From Oceanispirochaeta crateris (lineage in GTDB: Bacteria > Spirochaetota > Spirochaetia > DSM-2461), in the NCBI RefSeq assembly GCF_008329965.1, contig NZ_CP036150.1, positions 3,018,439-3,082,438 of the forward strand: a stretch of 64,000 bases of DNA. The letters run 5' to 3'. Under the pieces are notes generated by a model. It was not told the origin of the DNA. It worked only from the letters and a program-made list of their open reading frames with translations, and did no database searches. A program made the position numbers and the translations under genes. The first letter of the stretch is position 1. Each line of letters opens with the position of its first letter. Of this stretch, positions 54,268 to 62,179 are shown one piece after another.

Positions 54268-54296
54268 AAAACCCCTGCTTCCCTGCAGGGGTTTTT
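54268..54296 (+). terminator. Rho-independent terminator of DUF2023-flavodoxin operon
   Basis: ACCCCTGC (54271-54278) pairs with GCAGGGGT (54285-54292) around a 6-nt loop, extended by A-T pairs and five T. Confidence 0.9.
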
Positions 54297-54319
54297 CCTG
54301 CTCTTGCAACAAAGCGCTG

Positions 54320-54997
54320 CTACTCTGTATAAATTTCTAACCTGTCCCCAACCAAAGTATAGGAATAAGCGGCTATTCCATTATCACCTTCCTCCGTATA
54401 GATTGTTCCATAAAGCCAGTAGGGAGTATAAGGATCAGATTGAAAGGACTCCTCAAAAGTAGAAAAGATAGTTTGATTCGTTGGTGGAGGTGGAACATGG
54501 ATGCAGGCACCTTGATAAGGCACGAATAAAAAGGAACTGATCTTGGAAAAATTGTCCGGATCAGTATCAACTCCCACAATAAAACCAGGAATGCGAACCT
54601 TTAATCCACTTATACCAGAATTAATACCAGGAGCTGGAGGTAAAGACGAAGGGTAAAAATTTGGATCGGCTTCGTATGCGGCTTCCATCTCTTTGTAATA
54701 CAGGAATTCTGGTTTTGAGAAAAGATCCCACCATGTAATCATTCTATAGCCATCTTCTGTTTCTTCCAATGTTTCTGTAACAGGAATAGATTCGGAATTA
54801 TCAGTAGGGATCTTATCCTCTGTGGTTTGGGGCCCCGTGGGTTCAGAGGGGATAGGTGAAGGAATGTCTGCCTCAACAGAATCCGCTTTGGATTCTATTG
54901 AGGCAACTTGAGATTTTTCTATCGAAGGAATTTGTTCTTTTGAACATGAAAAAAGAACGAATAAAAATAAGAGAAGATATACTTTTATCATTTTCAA
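54320..54997 (-). CDS. DUF3299-containing lipoprotein of the zinc cluster
   Basis: A 225-aa lipoprotein (lipobox LFSCS, Cys ~18), then a Ser/Glu/Pro-rich linker (~20-80) and a DUF3299 domain: ITWWDLFSKPEF, VRIPGFIVGVDTDPDNFSKI, SFLFVPYQGACIHVPPPP. The GACIHVPPPP block is diagnostic and could bind metal. It is the last gene of the ABC unit and overlaps the permease gene by 4 bp. DUF3299 proteins recur with FtsX-type ABC and DUF2796 genes in zinc loci. Confidence 0.82.
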   Translation of the reverse strand: MKMIKVYLLLFLFVLFSCSKEQIPSIEKSQVASIESKADSVEADIPSPIPSEPTGPQTTEDKIPTDNSESIPVTETLEETEDGYRMITWWDLFSKPEFLYYKEMEAAYEADPNFYPSSLPPAPGINSGISGLKVRIPGFIVGVDTDPDNFSKISSFLFVPYQGACIHVPPPPTNQTIFSTFEESFQSDPYTPYWLYGTIYTEEGDNGIAAYSYTLVGDRLEIYTE

Positions 54998-56238
54998 CTC
55001 CTGATGGACATGCCGTCACTTAACGACTTTTTGTACGTGGCAATTGCCGGTATCAGACCTGTAAGAATTCCAGCGACAAGAGTGATAGCAAGTAGAAACC
55101 ATTCTCTTGAAGAGGGGGCCGTTAAATCCAGGTAGAAACCAGAGGTTCTAAATAGACGGAAAGTAACGATTTGTAGAAGATATAGTAGTCCCAATCCAGA
55201 AAGACATCCAGCAGCAGTCATTATTGTTGATTCCATAAAGAGCATAAAAAAGATCCGCCCTGGAGTAGCCCCCAGGGATCGAAGCAGAGCCATTTCCCTT
55301 CTCCGTTGATTTAACACGGCCAACTGAGCAGATAGCAATGAAATGAGACCAATCAGTACGACAGCCCCTGATAAAAAGGTTAAAGCTTTTTCTGCTACCC
55401 CCATAAGACTCCATAATTCATAGAGGGCCGCCCCTGGAAGGATGGCTAAAAGAGGTTCCTTACTGTAATTATTGACTTCTCTCTGATACCGAAAAGCGGA
55501 ACCTCTGTTTTGGAGACCTACAAGAGCTGCTGTGATGCTCTTCGGTGTCAAATCTACTCTTAATGCTTGTTCTTTTGTAACATTCCTTGCCTGTACACCT
55601 GTTTCCCATCCTATATGGATGGCGCTTATACCCTCTAAGGGTATAAAAAGGCTTTTATCAACAGGAGTTCCTGTCGGTTCAAGAATCCCTGAAACATAAA
55701 ACGGCATATTGTCATGGCTTGAAAGTGTAACGGTACCAGCACCATGATTGACAACGATTGAATCCCCTATCTCATACCCTAAATCATGAGCTACCGCAGC
55801 ACCAAGGACAACAGAAAAGAGATCTTTGAATTCCTCTCCTTCGGCAAATTCTAAAGGAGTTTTCTTTCCATATGTATAGTAATAAAAATAATCGACAGTC
55901 GTACCGACAACTCGAAATCCCTTATGAGAATCTCCCAGAGAAAGGGGAACAGACCAGGCAACATCATCATGTTGAGTAAGGTCTAGGTAAGAATCATACC
56001 CCATATTATTAACCGCATTCCCTATGTGAAAAACGGAATAAAGGATTAAATTGACCTGTCCTGTTCGGGCTCCTATGATTAAATCTGTACCAGAAATTGT
56101 ACGGGAAAAACTATTTTTGCTGATGTCTTTTACTCTTTGAACCCCCAGAAACAGCAGGACACTCAATGTAAGAGAGATATAGATTAATATCAGAACATTC
56201 TTTCTGTTGATCAAACTCTGAAAGGCTAATTTAAACAT
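54994..56238 (-). CDS. FtsX/MacB-type ABC transporter permease
   Basis: About 414 aa. One N-terminal helix (~11-30), a large extracytoplasmic domain (~35-285) and three C-terminal helices with RRREMALLRSLGATPGRIF between, the LolE/MacB pattern. The frame opens at 56340, but GGAGG lies 5 nt before the ATG at 56238. It overlaps the ATPase gene by 8 bp. It resembles transporters encoded beside DUF2796 and DUF3299 genes. Confidence 0.86.
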   Translation of the reverse strand: MFKLAFQSLINRKNVLILIYISLTLSVLLFLGVQRVKDISKNSFSRTISGTDLIIGARTGQVNLILYSVFHIGNAVNNMGYDSYLDLTQHDDVAWSVPLSLGDSHKGFRVVGTTVDYFYYYTYGKKTPLEFAEGEEFKDLFSVVLGAAVAHDLGYEIGDSIVVNHGAGTVTLSSHDNMPFYVSGILEPTGTPVDKSLFIPLEGISAIHIGWETGVQARNVTKEQALRVDLTPKSITAALVGLQNRGSAFRYQREVNNYSKEPLLAILPGAALYELWSLMGVAEKALTFLSGAVVLIGLISLLSAQLAVLNQRRREMALLRSLGATPGRIFFMLFMESTIMTAAGCLSGLGLLYLLQIVTFRLFRTSGFYLDLTAPSSREWFLLAITLVAGILTGLIPAIATYKKSLSDGMSIRS

Positions 56239-56905
56239 GAAAACCTCCATTAATGTTTTCAAGTTCTTCAACTCGGTTAAATCTTGATGCGATAGTCGAA
56301 TCATGACTAACAACAAGAAGAGTAGAGTCCCTTTTTTCACATTCGCTGAACAGAAGGTTCATAAAATCATTCCGACGATCTCCATCAAGTGCGGAGGTTG
56401 GTTCATCAGCAATGATAATTTCGGGATTACCAATGAGGGCCCTGGCTACTGCGACTCTCTGTTGCTGTCCAATGCTCAAGTTTCTTGCTTGCTTTTTTAT
56501 ATCAACATCTAAAGATAGTTCGTTGAGAAGCTCCGCCACTTTCTCATGATGATGACCATTCTCTTTTTGTCTCTTTACTTTAGAAAAAAGGATTGGGGCT
56601 AAAATATTATCTTCTACTGACAACCAGGGAAGGAGGTTAAACTGTTGAAAAATATAACCAATATGATCCCCCCGGAATAAATCTCTTTTATGAGGTTTCA
56701 ATTTTTTTAACTCTAAACCTCGAACAACCAAAAGTCCTGACTGAACAGTTTGTATCCCAGTGATAAGCGATAAAAGGGTGGTTTTCCCGCTACCACTGCT
56801 TCCTTTTAAAAAAACTTTTTCTCCTTTGTTAATAGAAAAATTCTTTATTTCGATTACAGCGTGTTCATTTGGCCATGCAAATTGAGCATTTTCCAGGTGG
56901 ATCAT
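56231..56905 (-). CDS. LolD/MacB-type ABC transporter ATPase
   Basis: A 224-aa ATPase. Walker A KGSSGSGKTTLLS (~34-46), YIFQQFNLLPWLSVEDN, signature LSIGQQQRVAVARAL, Walker B IIIADEPTSALD and H-loop VVSHDSTIAS are intact. The signature has LSIGQ where most have LSGGQ. It lies 20 bp after the DUF2796 gene and overlaps the permease gene by 8 bp. Confidence 0.9.
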   Translation of the reverse strand: MIHLENAQFAWPNEHAVIEIKNFSINKGEKVFLKGSSGSGKTTLLSLITGIQTVQSGLLVVRGLELKKLKPHKRDLFRGDHIGYIFQQFNLLPWLSVEDNILAPILFSKVKRQKENGHHHEKVAELLNELSLDVDIKKQARNLSIGQQQRVAVARALIGNPEIIIADEPTSALDGDRRNDFMNLLFSECEKRDSTLLVVSHDSTIASRFNRVEELENINGGFHV

Positions 56906-56925
56906 AAATTTTTCTCCCTAGATTA

Positions 56926-57465
56926 TCAGAAACGGATACGGCTGCTTGAAGGATTTAGTTCTCCTGCGGCTTGACCTGAGTCATTGATCATAATCCAACG
57001 GATCTCTGAGAGTGTCGGAAAAGCCTTGAAAAAATTATTAAACTGAACACTTCTAAGATTATCAGTATTTTCAAGGGTATAAGTAAAATACAGTTTAAAC
57101 TCCATATGTTCATGACCTTCATGGTGCTCTTCTTCATGCCCAGACTTTTCTATGTGGAGATGTTTCAAAAGAACCGGCATTGAGCGTTTAGTTCCGAAGT
57201 TGATTAGGTCGTTACTTGAAGCCTTTAAATCATCTATTTTATCTTGAATTACAGCTTCTTCTTCATCTGTTAGATTTTGATGCTCAAACCCAATAAAATC
57301 GGCACCTGGTAAGTCAACGACAATTTCAATCTGCAAATCTTCCACAAGAATCTGCATCTGCCCCACACCATGTTCGTGCGCTCCGTGTTCGTGTGTTTCA
57401 TTCGCTGAAACAGACAGAACCGAGCATAGTAGAATGAGGAGGAATGCTATATTTTTCTTTATCAT
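56926..57465 (-). CDS. DUF2796/ZrgA-like periplasmic zinc-handling protein
   Basis: A 179-aa secreted protein with a signal peptide (~1-22, ending VSA). His-rich tracts sit at both the mature N-terminus (THEHGAHEHGVGQMQ) and the middle (HEEEHHEGHEHMEF). The domain LQIEIVVDLPGADFIGFEH matches DUF2796, the family of Vibrio ZrgA, linked to zinc uptake. AGGAG lies 7 nt before the ATG. The Zur-type gene and operators upstream support zinc, though copper cannot be excluded from sequence alone. Confidence 0.85.
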   Translation of the reverse strand: MIKKNIAFLLILLCSVLSVSANETHEHGAHEHGVGQMQILVEDLQIEIVVDLPGADFIGFEHQNLTDEEEAVIQDKIDDLKASSNDLINFGTKRSMPVLLKHLHIEKSGHEEEHHEGHEHMEFKLYFTYTLENTDNLRSVQFNNFFKAFPTLSEIRWIMINDSGQAAGELNPSSSRIRF

Positions 57466-57619
57466 TTTTTGTCTCCTATCTCTCTTCAGAGATCTCTTAG
57501 ATCCATTTAACTAATTGTTAAGATGAATCCTTTGTTCTGATGCTCTAATACAATAAATATAAGTTTGCCCCAATTGATCAGAAAGACCTGTTCAAACCGG
57601 GCAAATAGAAAGGGAATGA

Positions 57620-58009
57620 TTAGGAATCAGAGCCCATTCCTTTAGCAATTTGATTTATATTGTAGCGGATAAAGCTGAGGTAATTAACACCTGGTTCCTC
57701 ATCTGCAAGAGATCCAGTCATGATGGTAAGGATTTCCAGGGGATGATCCACTTCACTTTTTAATACTTTAGCCAGCTCCTGGACCATCTCTCCTGAAGTA
57801 TTTCCAACAAATATGGCTGGAACTTCATGCTCATTAACCTCTTCAATCAGCTCTGCTAATTTTCCTGTAGAGATTTCTGCATTATTTGCGTAAAACCCGG
57901 CATTTTCCGGATCAAGTTCTCCAAGAGCACTGCTAATGACGTCTGCCCAAGAAGCAGCAGAGAAAACGATCAGGAAAATAAAATGGAAAAGAAAAGATCG
58001 TATTTTCAT
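57620..58009 (-). CDS. Internally deleted ZnuA-like metal-binding protein
   Basis: About 129 aa. It has a working-looking signal peptide (~1-21, SFLFHFIFLIVFSAASWA). The mature part then begins directly in the middle of a ZnuA: SSALGELDPENAGFYANNAE joins at once to ISTGKLAELIEEVNEHEVPA, then IFVGNTSGEMVQELAK, MTGSLADEEPG, YLSFIRYNINQIAKGM. The N-terminal lobe, the His-rich loop and the metal His residues are gone, yet the frame is intact. GGAG lies 5 nt before ATG 58009. Either a remnant or a reduced accessory protein. Confidence 0.72.
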   Translation of the reverse strand: MKIRSFLFHFIFLIVFSAASWADVISSALGELDPENAGFYANNAEISTGKLAELIEEVNEHEVPAIFVGNTSGEMVQELAKVLKSEVDHPLEILTIMTGSLADEEPGVNYLSFIRYNINQIAKGMGSDS

Positions 58010-58022
58010 AATAACTCCAAAC

Positions 58023-58041
58023 AATGCAAATGGTTTGCATT
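58023..58041. promoter_or_regulatory. Zur/Fur-type operator before the mini-ZnuA gene
   Basis: AATGCAAATGGTTTGCATT is a perfect 8-bp inverted repeat with a 3-bp centre. Its core TGCAA-N5-TTGCA is the same as at 58475-58489. It lies 14 bp before the ATG, directly ahead of the ribosome-binding site, where a bound repressor would block transcription. Confidence 0.65.
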
Positions 58042-58061
58042 TTAAATTAAAAAAAGGTGAA

Positions 58062-58433
58062 TCACCTGCAAGATTTGCATAAACCTTTAAAAGAAATCGT
58101 ATGTTCTTCTACTAAAAACCCATTAATTTCTTTTTGTTGCTTAAAAGTATTATCCAGAGGACAATAGGACACCGGAAAAAAAGAATGGCATTTTCTACAG
58201 TGCATGTAGTGTGCATGCGCCAAATTTTTGGAAGCGTAATATCGCTCCATCCCTCTATTCTCACAATAGAATACAAAAGATGAGATATATTTCTCTTCTT
58301 CAAGATATTGGAGTCCCCGATATACTGTTGTAAGATTCATTTTAGATTTTACATCTTCAAAGATCTGTCCCGGATTTAGGGGCTGACTAGAATTCTGAAT
58401 CAGATCTAAAATGGCTTGTCTTTTATTAGTCAC
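58062..58433 (-). CDS. Fur-family regulator, probably zinc-responsive (Zur/PerR-like)
   Basis: A ~124-aa Fur-family repressor. The winged helix has NKRQAILDLIQNSSQPLNPG and LTTVYRGLQYLEEEKYI. The dimer domain has the HAHYMHC motif with CRKC and the terminal CKSC, a structural Cys4 zinc site. The start is uncertain: GTG 58433 lies past a plausible promoter, whereas the open frame from TTG 58490 would put coding sequence on the operator. Location with mini-ZnuA and ZrgA genes points to zinc. Confidence 0.84.
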   Translation of the reverse strand: MTNKRQAILDLIQNSSQPLNPGQIFEDVKSKMNLTTVYRGLQYLEEEKYISSFVFYCENRGMERYYASKNLAHAHYMHCRKCHSFFPVSYCPLDNTFKQQKEINGFLVEEHTISFKGLCKSCR

Positions 58434-58455
58434 ACCTATTTCTAAACTTATTCCT

Positions 58456-58489
58456 ATTTTATTGTCAACATATTTGCAAATCAATTGCA
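58456..58489 (-). promoter_or_regulatory. Promoter of the Fur/Zur gene with overlapping operator
   Basis: On the minus strand -35 TTGATT (58479-58484), a 17-nt spacer and -10 TAAAAT (58456-58461). TGCAAATCAATTGCA (58475-58489) is TGCAA-N5-TTGCA and covers the -35, matching the motif at 58025-58039. This suggests autoregulation. Confidence 0.6.
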
Positions 58490-58541
58490 ATATATTTTTT
58501 CAAATCGTTCTATTTTGCCAATTCTTCTTAAATAGATACCT

Positions 58542-59978
58542 TCATGGCAGATCCTGGATCTCTTTATTGAATAATTCAACATAATCATGCCAAGTTGAAA
58601 GATCTGCAGTCCCTGTAATAATAGAAACCATCGTTTGTTCCCATCTTTTTTGGAGTTTCAGTTTTGTATCATTCTCAAGAACAAACTTATATATATGGTC
58701 TTCATTCACCAGATTTTCTGGATCATTGAGTATTTCTATATTATCCAGCAACTCTTGGGATGTGATCCATCTCCTATCAATGACACTAATAAATCTTACA
58801 GGGTTTGAAAATCCAGTTTTGTATAAATCATCATAAGTACTGAGTAGATTAATTCTATTATTTTCCTTATCAAGGATGTAATGTTCTCCTTCGATTCCAT
58901 AGCTTACTGTGTAAAAACCTCCCTCTTCTGAATCATCACAGATCCAATCTAAAAAACGAATTAATCCATCAACTTCTACTTCTGATAAATTTGCAGATAT
59001 GGCCAATCCATTACTTAAAAAAGGATCATTGTCGTAACCACGATCTCCTTCAGGGCCTATCACCGGAAGCATTATTGCCAGATGGCTTGATTTCCCTTCA
59101 TTTTTCCATGTTACATTGAGTCTATTAAGGTTCCAGACAGATATTGAGGAGATGCCTACATTGGCTTTTGACTGGATTGCCAATCCAGTCTGTATAAAAC
59201 TTTCAGGGCTGATATACCCCTTTTCATACCAGGAATGGTAAAGTTTTAAGATATTTTCAACCTGGGGATGAGTGGTCGTATGTATCAAGGATTCTCCATC
59301 CAGAATCCAATTTTCAAAATTTTCAGAATAGGACAAACCAAAGGCTCCCCAGAGCATTGAGTGGTTAAAATCCAAACTCAATCCGTATGTATCATCCATT
59401 CCATTCTGATCCGGGTCCATCTCGGTGAATTGCCTCAATACATCCTCAAGATCTTCAAGGGTTTCAGGCATATCCAGATTTAGACTTTCTAACCAGTCTG
59501 TACGAATGGCCCAACCATTCCTAGTATTATAACCATTAAATCCTTCAGGTCTGCTGACTCTGGGTAATGCATAGAGATCACCGTTGTAAATATAATTGTC
59601 TAGTGAACTATCTTTAAGCTTTGATATATAGTGAGGCATTCTTGCGAGATATTTTGTAAGAGGTAAAATCAATCCCAGTTCTGCAAGATTCTGAATTTGG
59701 TCTTTGTGTATTGGAAACGCCATAGCACTAGTTTCCAATAGGAGATTTTGCTCCAGGACTGCTCTATACTCATTCTGTGGAATGTATTCCCTGACAAAAT
59801 CTATGTTTATCCCCTCTTTTTGAGCTTTCTCAGAGATTACAACTCTTCCCCTGCCGCCATCCTGTGGATAATTCACATAGTTTGCATCTGAATAAAAACT
59901 GAGGAGAAGTGGTTCATTTTTCTTACCATTACAAGCCAGCACAAGAAAGCAAATTAGGACATAACAAAACTTTCTCAT
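58542..59978 (-). CDS. Sugar-type ABC transporter substrate-binding lipoprotein
   Basis: A 478-aa lipoprotein (VLACNG, Cys near 16) of the bacterial extracellular solute-binding family 1, similar to LipO/YtcQ-like. NGDLYALPRVSRPEGF, GWAIRTDWLESLNLDMPETL and a calcium-like DPDQNGMDDTYGLSLD block are typical. No permease or ATPase gene is adjacent. It lies 9 bp after the HD-GYP gene, so it may sense rather than only import its ligand. Confidence 0.82.
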   Translation of the reverse strand: MRKFCYVLICFLVLACNGKKNEPLLLSFYSDANYVNYPQDGGRGRVVISEKAQKEGINIDFVREYIPQNEYRAVLEQNLLLETSAMAFPIHKDQIQNLAELGLILPLTKYLARMPHYISKLKDSSLDNYIYNGDLYALPRVSRPEGFNGYNTRNGWAIRTDWLESLNLDMPETLEDLEDVLRQFTEMDPDQNGMDDTYGLSLDFNHSMLWGAFGLSYSENFENWILDGESLIHTTTHPQVENILKLYHSWYEKGYISPESFIQTGLAIQSKANVGISSISVWNLNRLNVTWKNEGKSSHLAIMLPVIGPEGDRGYDNDPFLSNGLAISANLSEVEVDGLIRFLDWICDDSEEGGFYTVSYGIEGEHYILDKENNRINLLSTYDDLYKTGFSNPVRFISVIDRRWITSQELLDNIEILNDPENLVNEDHIYKFVLENDTKLKLQKRWEQTMVSIITGTADLSTWHDYVELFNKEIQDLP

Positions 59979-59987
59979 AAAAATTCC

Positions 59988-61418
59988 TCAATAGTCTTGA
60001 AATCTTATTGAAATCTCTTTTATTTGATCCTCAATTTTTAAAAAGCATTCCACAAGATCGGGATCAAAATATTTTCCCGATTCGGAGATGATGATTTCTC
60101 TGCTTTTAGTATGAGAATACGCTGGTTTATATACACGTTTGGATCTGAGAGCATCATAAACATCTGCTACCGCCATGATTCTGGCGGAAATAGGAATCTC
60201 CTCTCCTGCCAATCCATCAGGATAACCTTGACCATTCCATTTTTCATGATGATGTCTGGTTAATCGTATGGCAATCGTTAAGTATGAATTGAATGATAGC
60301 TTGTGGGAAGCAATTTTAAGTGTCTCTGCGCCGTGGATCGCATGCTTTTTCATTACGTCAAATTCATCTACGGTCAATTTTCCAGGCTTATTTAATATTT
60401 CATCCCTTATTCCCACTTTCCCTATATCATGAAGAGGTGCAGATTTCTTTAATGCAGTAATGTATTCATCAGTAATATACGCTGAAAATTTATGACCTTT
60501 CCTCAGTTCTTTAGCGAGCAGCTCAACATAGATGGCTGTTCTTTCAATATGTCTTCCAGTGTCATTATCTCTAATTTCTGCCTGATGTGCCAGCGCCAGA
60601 ATCGTAGCTTCCATTGTATCTTCACTCTGTTTGTTGAGAATATCCTGCTTATGCAAAATTGAGGTGAGTACCAGTAGAAGGATGATGTTCATTATAATTG
60701 ATGTGACCAAAATGGTAACAAGATTGGTTAGATCGATAATCTTATATTGCCGTTTATTTGAATTAGACAATTCGTAGTATAATTTCTCCAGCTGATTTTG
60801 AAAGACCTCGCTAATCAAAGAGTTCAAATTACTAATCTCTTCTCTTGTATCCTTAATCATATATTTGGAATACAAATCTGATTGATCTAAATTCAGATCC
60901 AGCAAAGATTTATGCCAATATGGATTATTGTCGTGTTCCATTTTTCTTAACTGGGTATTCACAATTGAGAGCTGTGACTCCAAAGCCTCCCAACTTGTCA
61001 AAAATCGATCCAAAGAAAAATCTAATCCTGTTCTTTTTAACTCATTTTTAAGATTCTCATTATTCGATATATGCTGTGACATCTGCATAGTGAAACTCTT
61101 GGAAGAGAGAGACCAGGCAGGGTATATACTTTTCAAGGCTCTGGTAGAATTAAGGTGCAGAGAATATGCTTTTAATCGGTTCAAACCATCAATGACTCGA
61201 TACACATCATCCTGAATATTGATTCTTTTTCTATTTTCAATGGATGAAACCTGTATTACGGAGATGATGATTATCTGAGAAAAAATGATGATTCCCATCA
61301 TAACGAGGAATCTTTTCTTAAAAGACTTGAGCTTGAGATATCTAAGATTCTTGAATTGAAGAGATTTCACTAAATTGATCTCCCTGTTATTAATATAAGA
61401 ACTAAGATACCATCCCAA
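59988..61418 (-). CDS. Membrane HD-GYP domain protein
   Basis: A 476-aa protein. Two hydrophobic helices (~38-58 and ~235-258) bracket a ~170-aa extracytoplasmic helical sensor region. The cytoplasmic HD-GYP domain has DTGRHIERTAIYVELLA, APLHDIGKVGIRDEILNKPG and HHHEKWNGQGYPDGLAG, so the metal site is intact and c-di-GMP cleavage is likely. The true start may lie later, near the first helix. It is co-directional with the binding lipoprotein. Confidence 0.86.
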   Translation of the reverse strand: MGWYLSSYINNREINLVKSLQFKNLRYLKLKSFKKRFLVMMGIIIFSQIIIISVIQVSSIENRKRINIQDDVYRVIDGLNRLKAYSLHLNSTRALKSIYPAWSLSSKSFTMQMSQHISNNENLKNELKRTGLDFSLDRFLTSWEALESQLSIVNTQLRKMEHDNNPYWHKSLLDLNLDQSDLYSKYMIKDTREEISNLNSLISEVFQNQLEKLYYELSNSNKRQYKIIDLTNLVTILVTSIIMNIILLLVLTSILHKQDILNKQSEDTMEATILALAHQAEIRDNDTGRHIERTAIYVELLAKELRKGHKFSAYITDEYITALKKSAPLHDIGKVGIRDEILNKPGKLTVDEFDVMKKHAIHGAETLKIASHKLSFNSYLTIAIRLTRHHHEKWNGQGYPDGLAGEEIPISARIMAVADVYDALRSKRVYKPAYSHTKSREIIISESGKYFDPDLVECFLKIEDQIKEISIRFQDY

Positions 61419-61624
61419 TTACTCTAGGTGATTTCCAATAGTACCCTGAAAAACAGTCCGAAATAGGTTTCTTAGCTTACTCTCAATTTCCATTGGTGTC
61501 ATTCATTTTAATAATTTTAAAATTACTCTGAAAGACTCGTTATATTTTGTTCCCTTAGATTTCCTGGTCTCCGGGAAATTAAAATCTTGACCTTGTGATA
61601 TATAGTTTCTATCATAGGATAATA

Positions 61625-62086
61625 ATGAACAATTTATACACTGAAGAATTCTGTAAAATAATGCAAACCAATATTGACTATTCCGATATGAGTTCAAACC
61701 GTATAGAAGAAATATTTAACTTTGCCAGAGGAATCAATTTCAAACGGATAGGAATCGCTTACTGCATCACATTTTCATATGAGGCTCAGATATTGAAAAA
61801 ATATTTTGAACCTCATTTTGATGTTTTTAAAGTTGATTGTAAATATGGAAGAATAACCCAAAAAGATGTTCTCGGTGGACGCAGTAATAGGATTCTTTGT
61901 AATCCTGCTGGCCAAGCGGATTACCTGAACCAACAAAAAACAGAGCTGAACATCTCTATGGGCCTATGCGTTGGCCATGATATGATATTCAGCAAAAAAT
62001 CTGATGCTTTGGTGACAAATCTCTTTGATAAAGATTTTACAAATAATAACAACCCATCAAAAGCAATTGCAGATCTCCAGCGCTAA
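61625..62086 (+). CDS. DUF1847-like protein lacking the N-terminal Cys motif
   Basis: A ~153-aa protein. INFKRIGIAYCITFSYEAQI, ILCNPAGQADYLNQQKTELN and GLCVGHDMIFSKKSDALVTN match DUF1847, and Cys residues fall in each block. Typical members carry an N-terminal Cys-rich segment that is not seen here. AGGAT lies before the ATG at 61625. Metal binding is plausible. Stands alone. Confidence 0.72.
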   Translation: MNNLYTEEFCKIMQTNIDYSDMSSNRIEEIFNFARGINFKRIGIAYCITFSYEAQILKKYFEPHFDVFKVDCKYGRITQKDVLGGRSNRILCNPAGQADYLNQQKTELNISMGLCVGHDMIFSKKSDALVTNLFDKDFTNNNNPSKAIADLQR

Positions 62087-62117
62087 AGCCTTGGTATTGA
62101 ACCATTTTCTTTTGAAT

Positions 62118-62152
62118 TAGAAGGTTTTCAGAATCAATCCGAGAACCTTCTA
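62118..62152. terminator. Hairpin between convergent genes
   Basis: TAGAAGGTTTTC (62118-62129) pairs with GAGAACCTTCTA (62141-62152), one G-T pair, loop 11 nt. A strong T-run is missing, so the terminator role is tentative. Confidence 0.5.
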
Positions 62153-62179
62153 TTCATAGGCCAAAGAGAACAAGAGAGA

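Noticed and set aside
58068-58082. TGCAAGATTTGCA as a third zinc-type operator
   Set aside because: The spacer is 3 nt instead of 5 and the sequence lies inside the regulator's terminal CKSC codons, so chance is likely.
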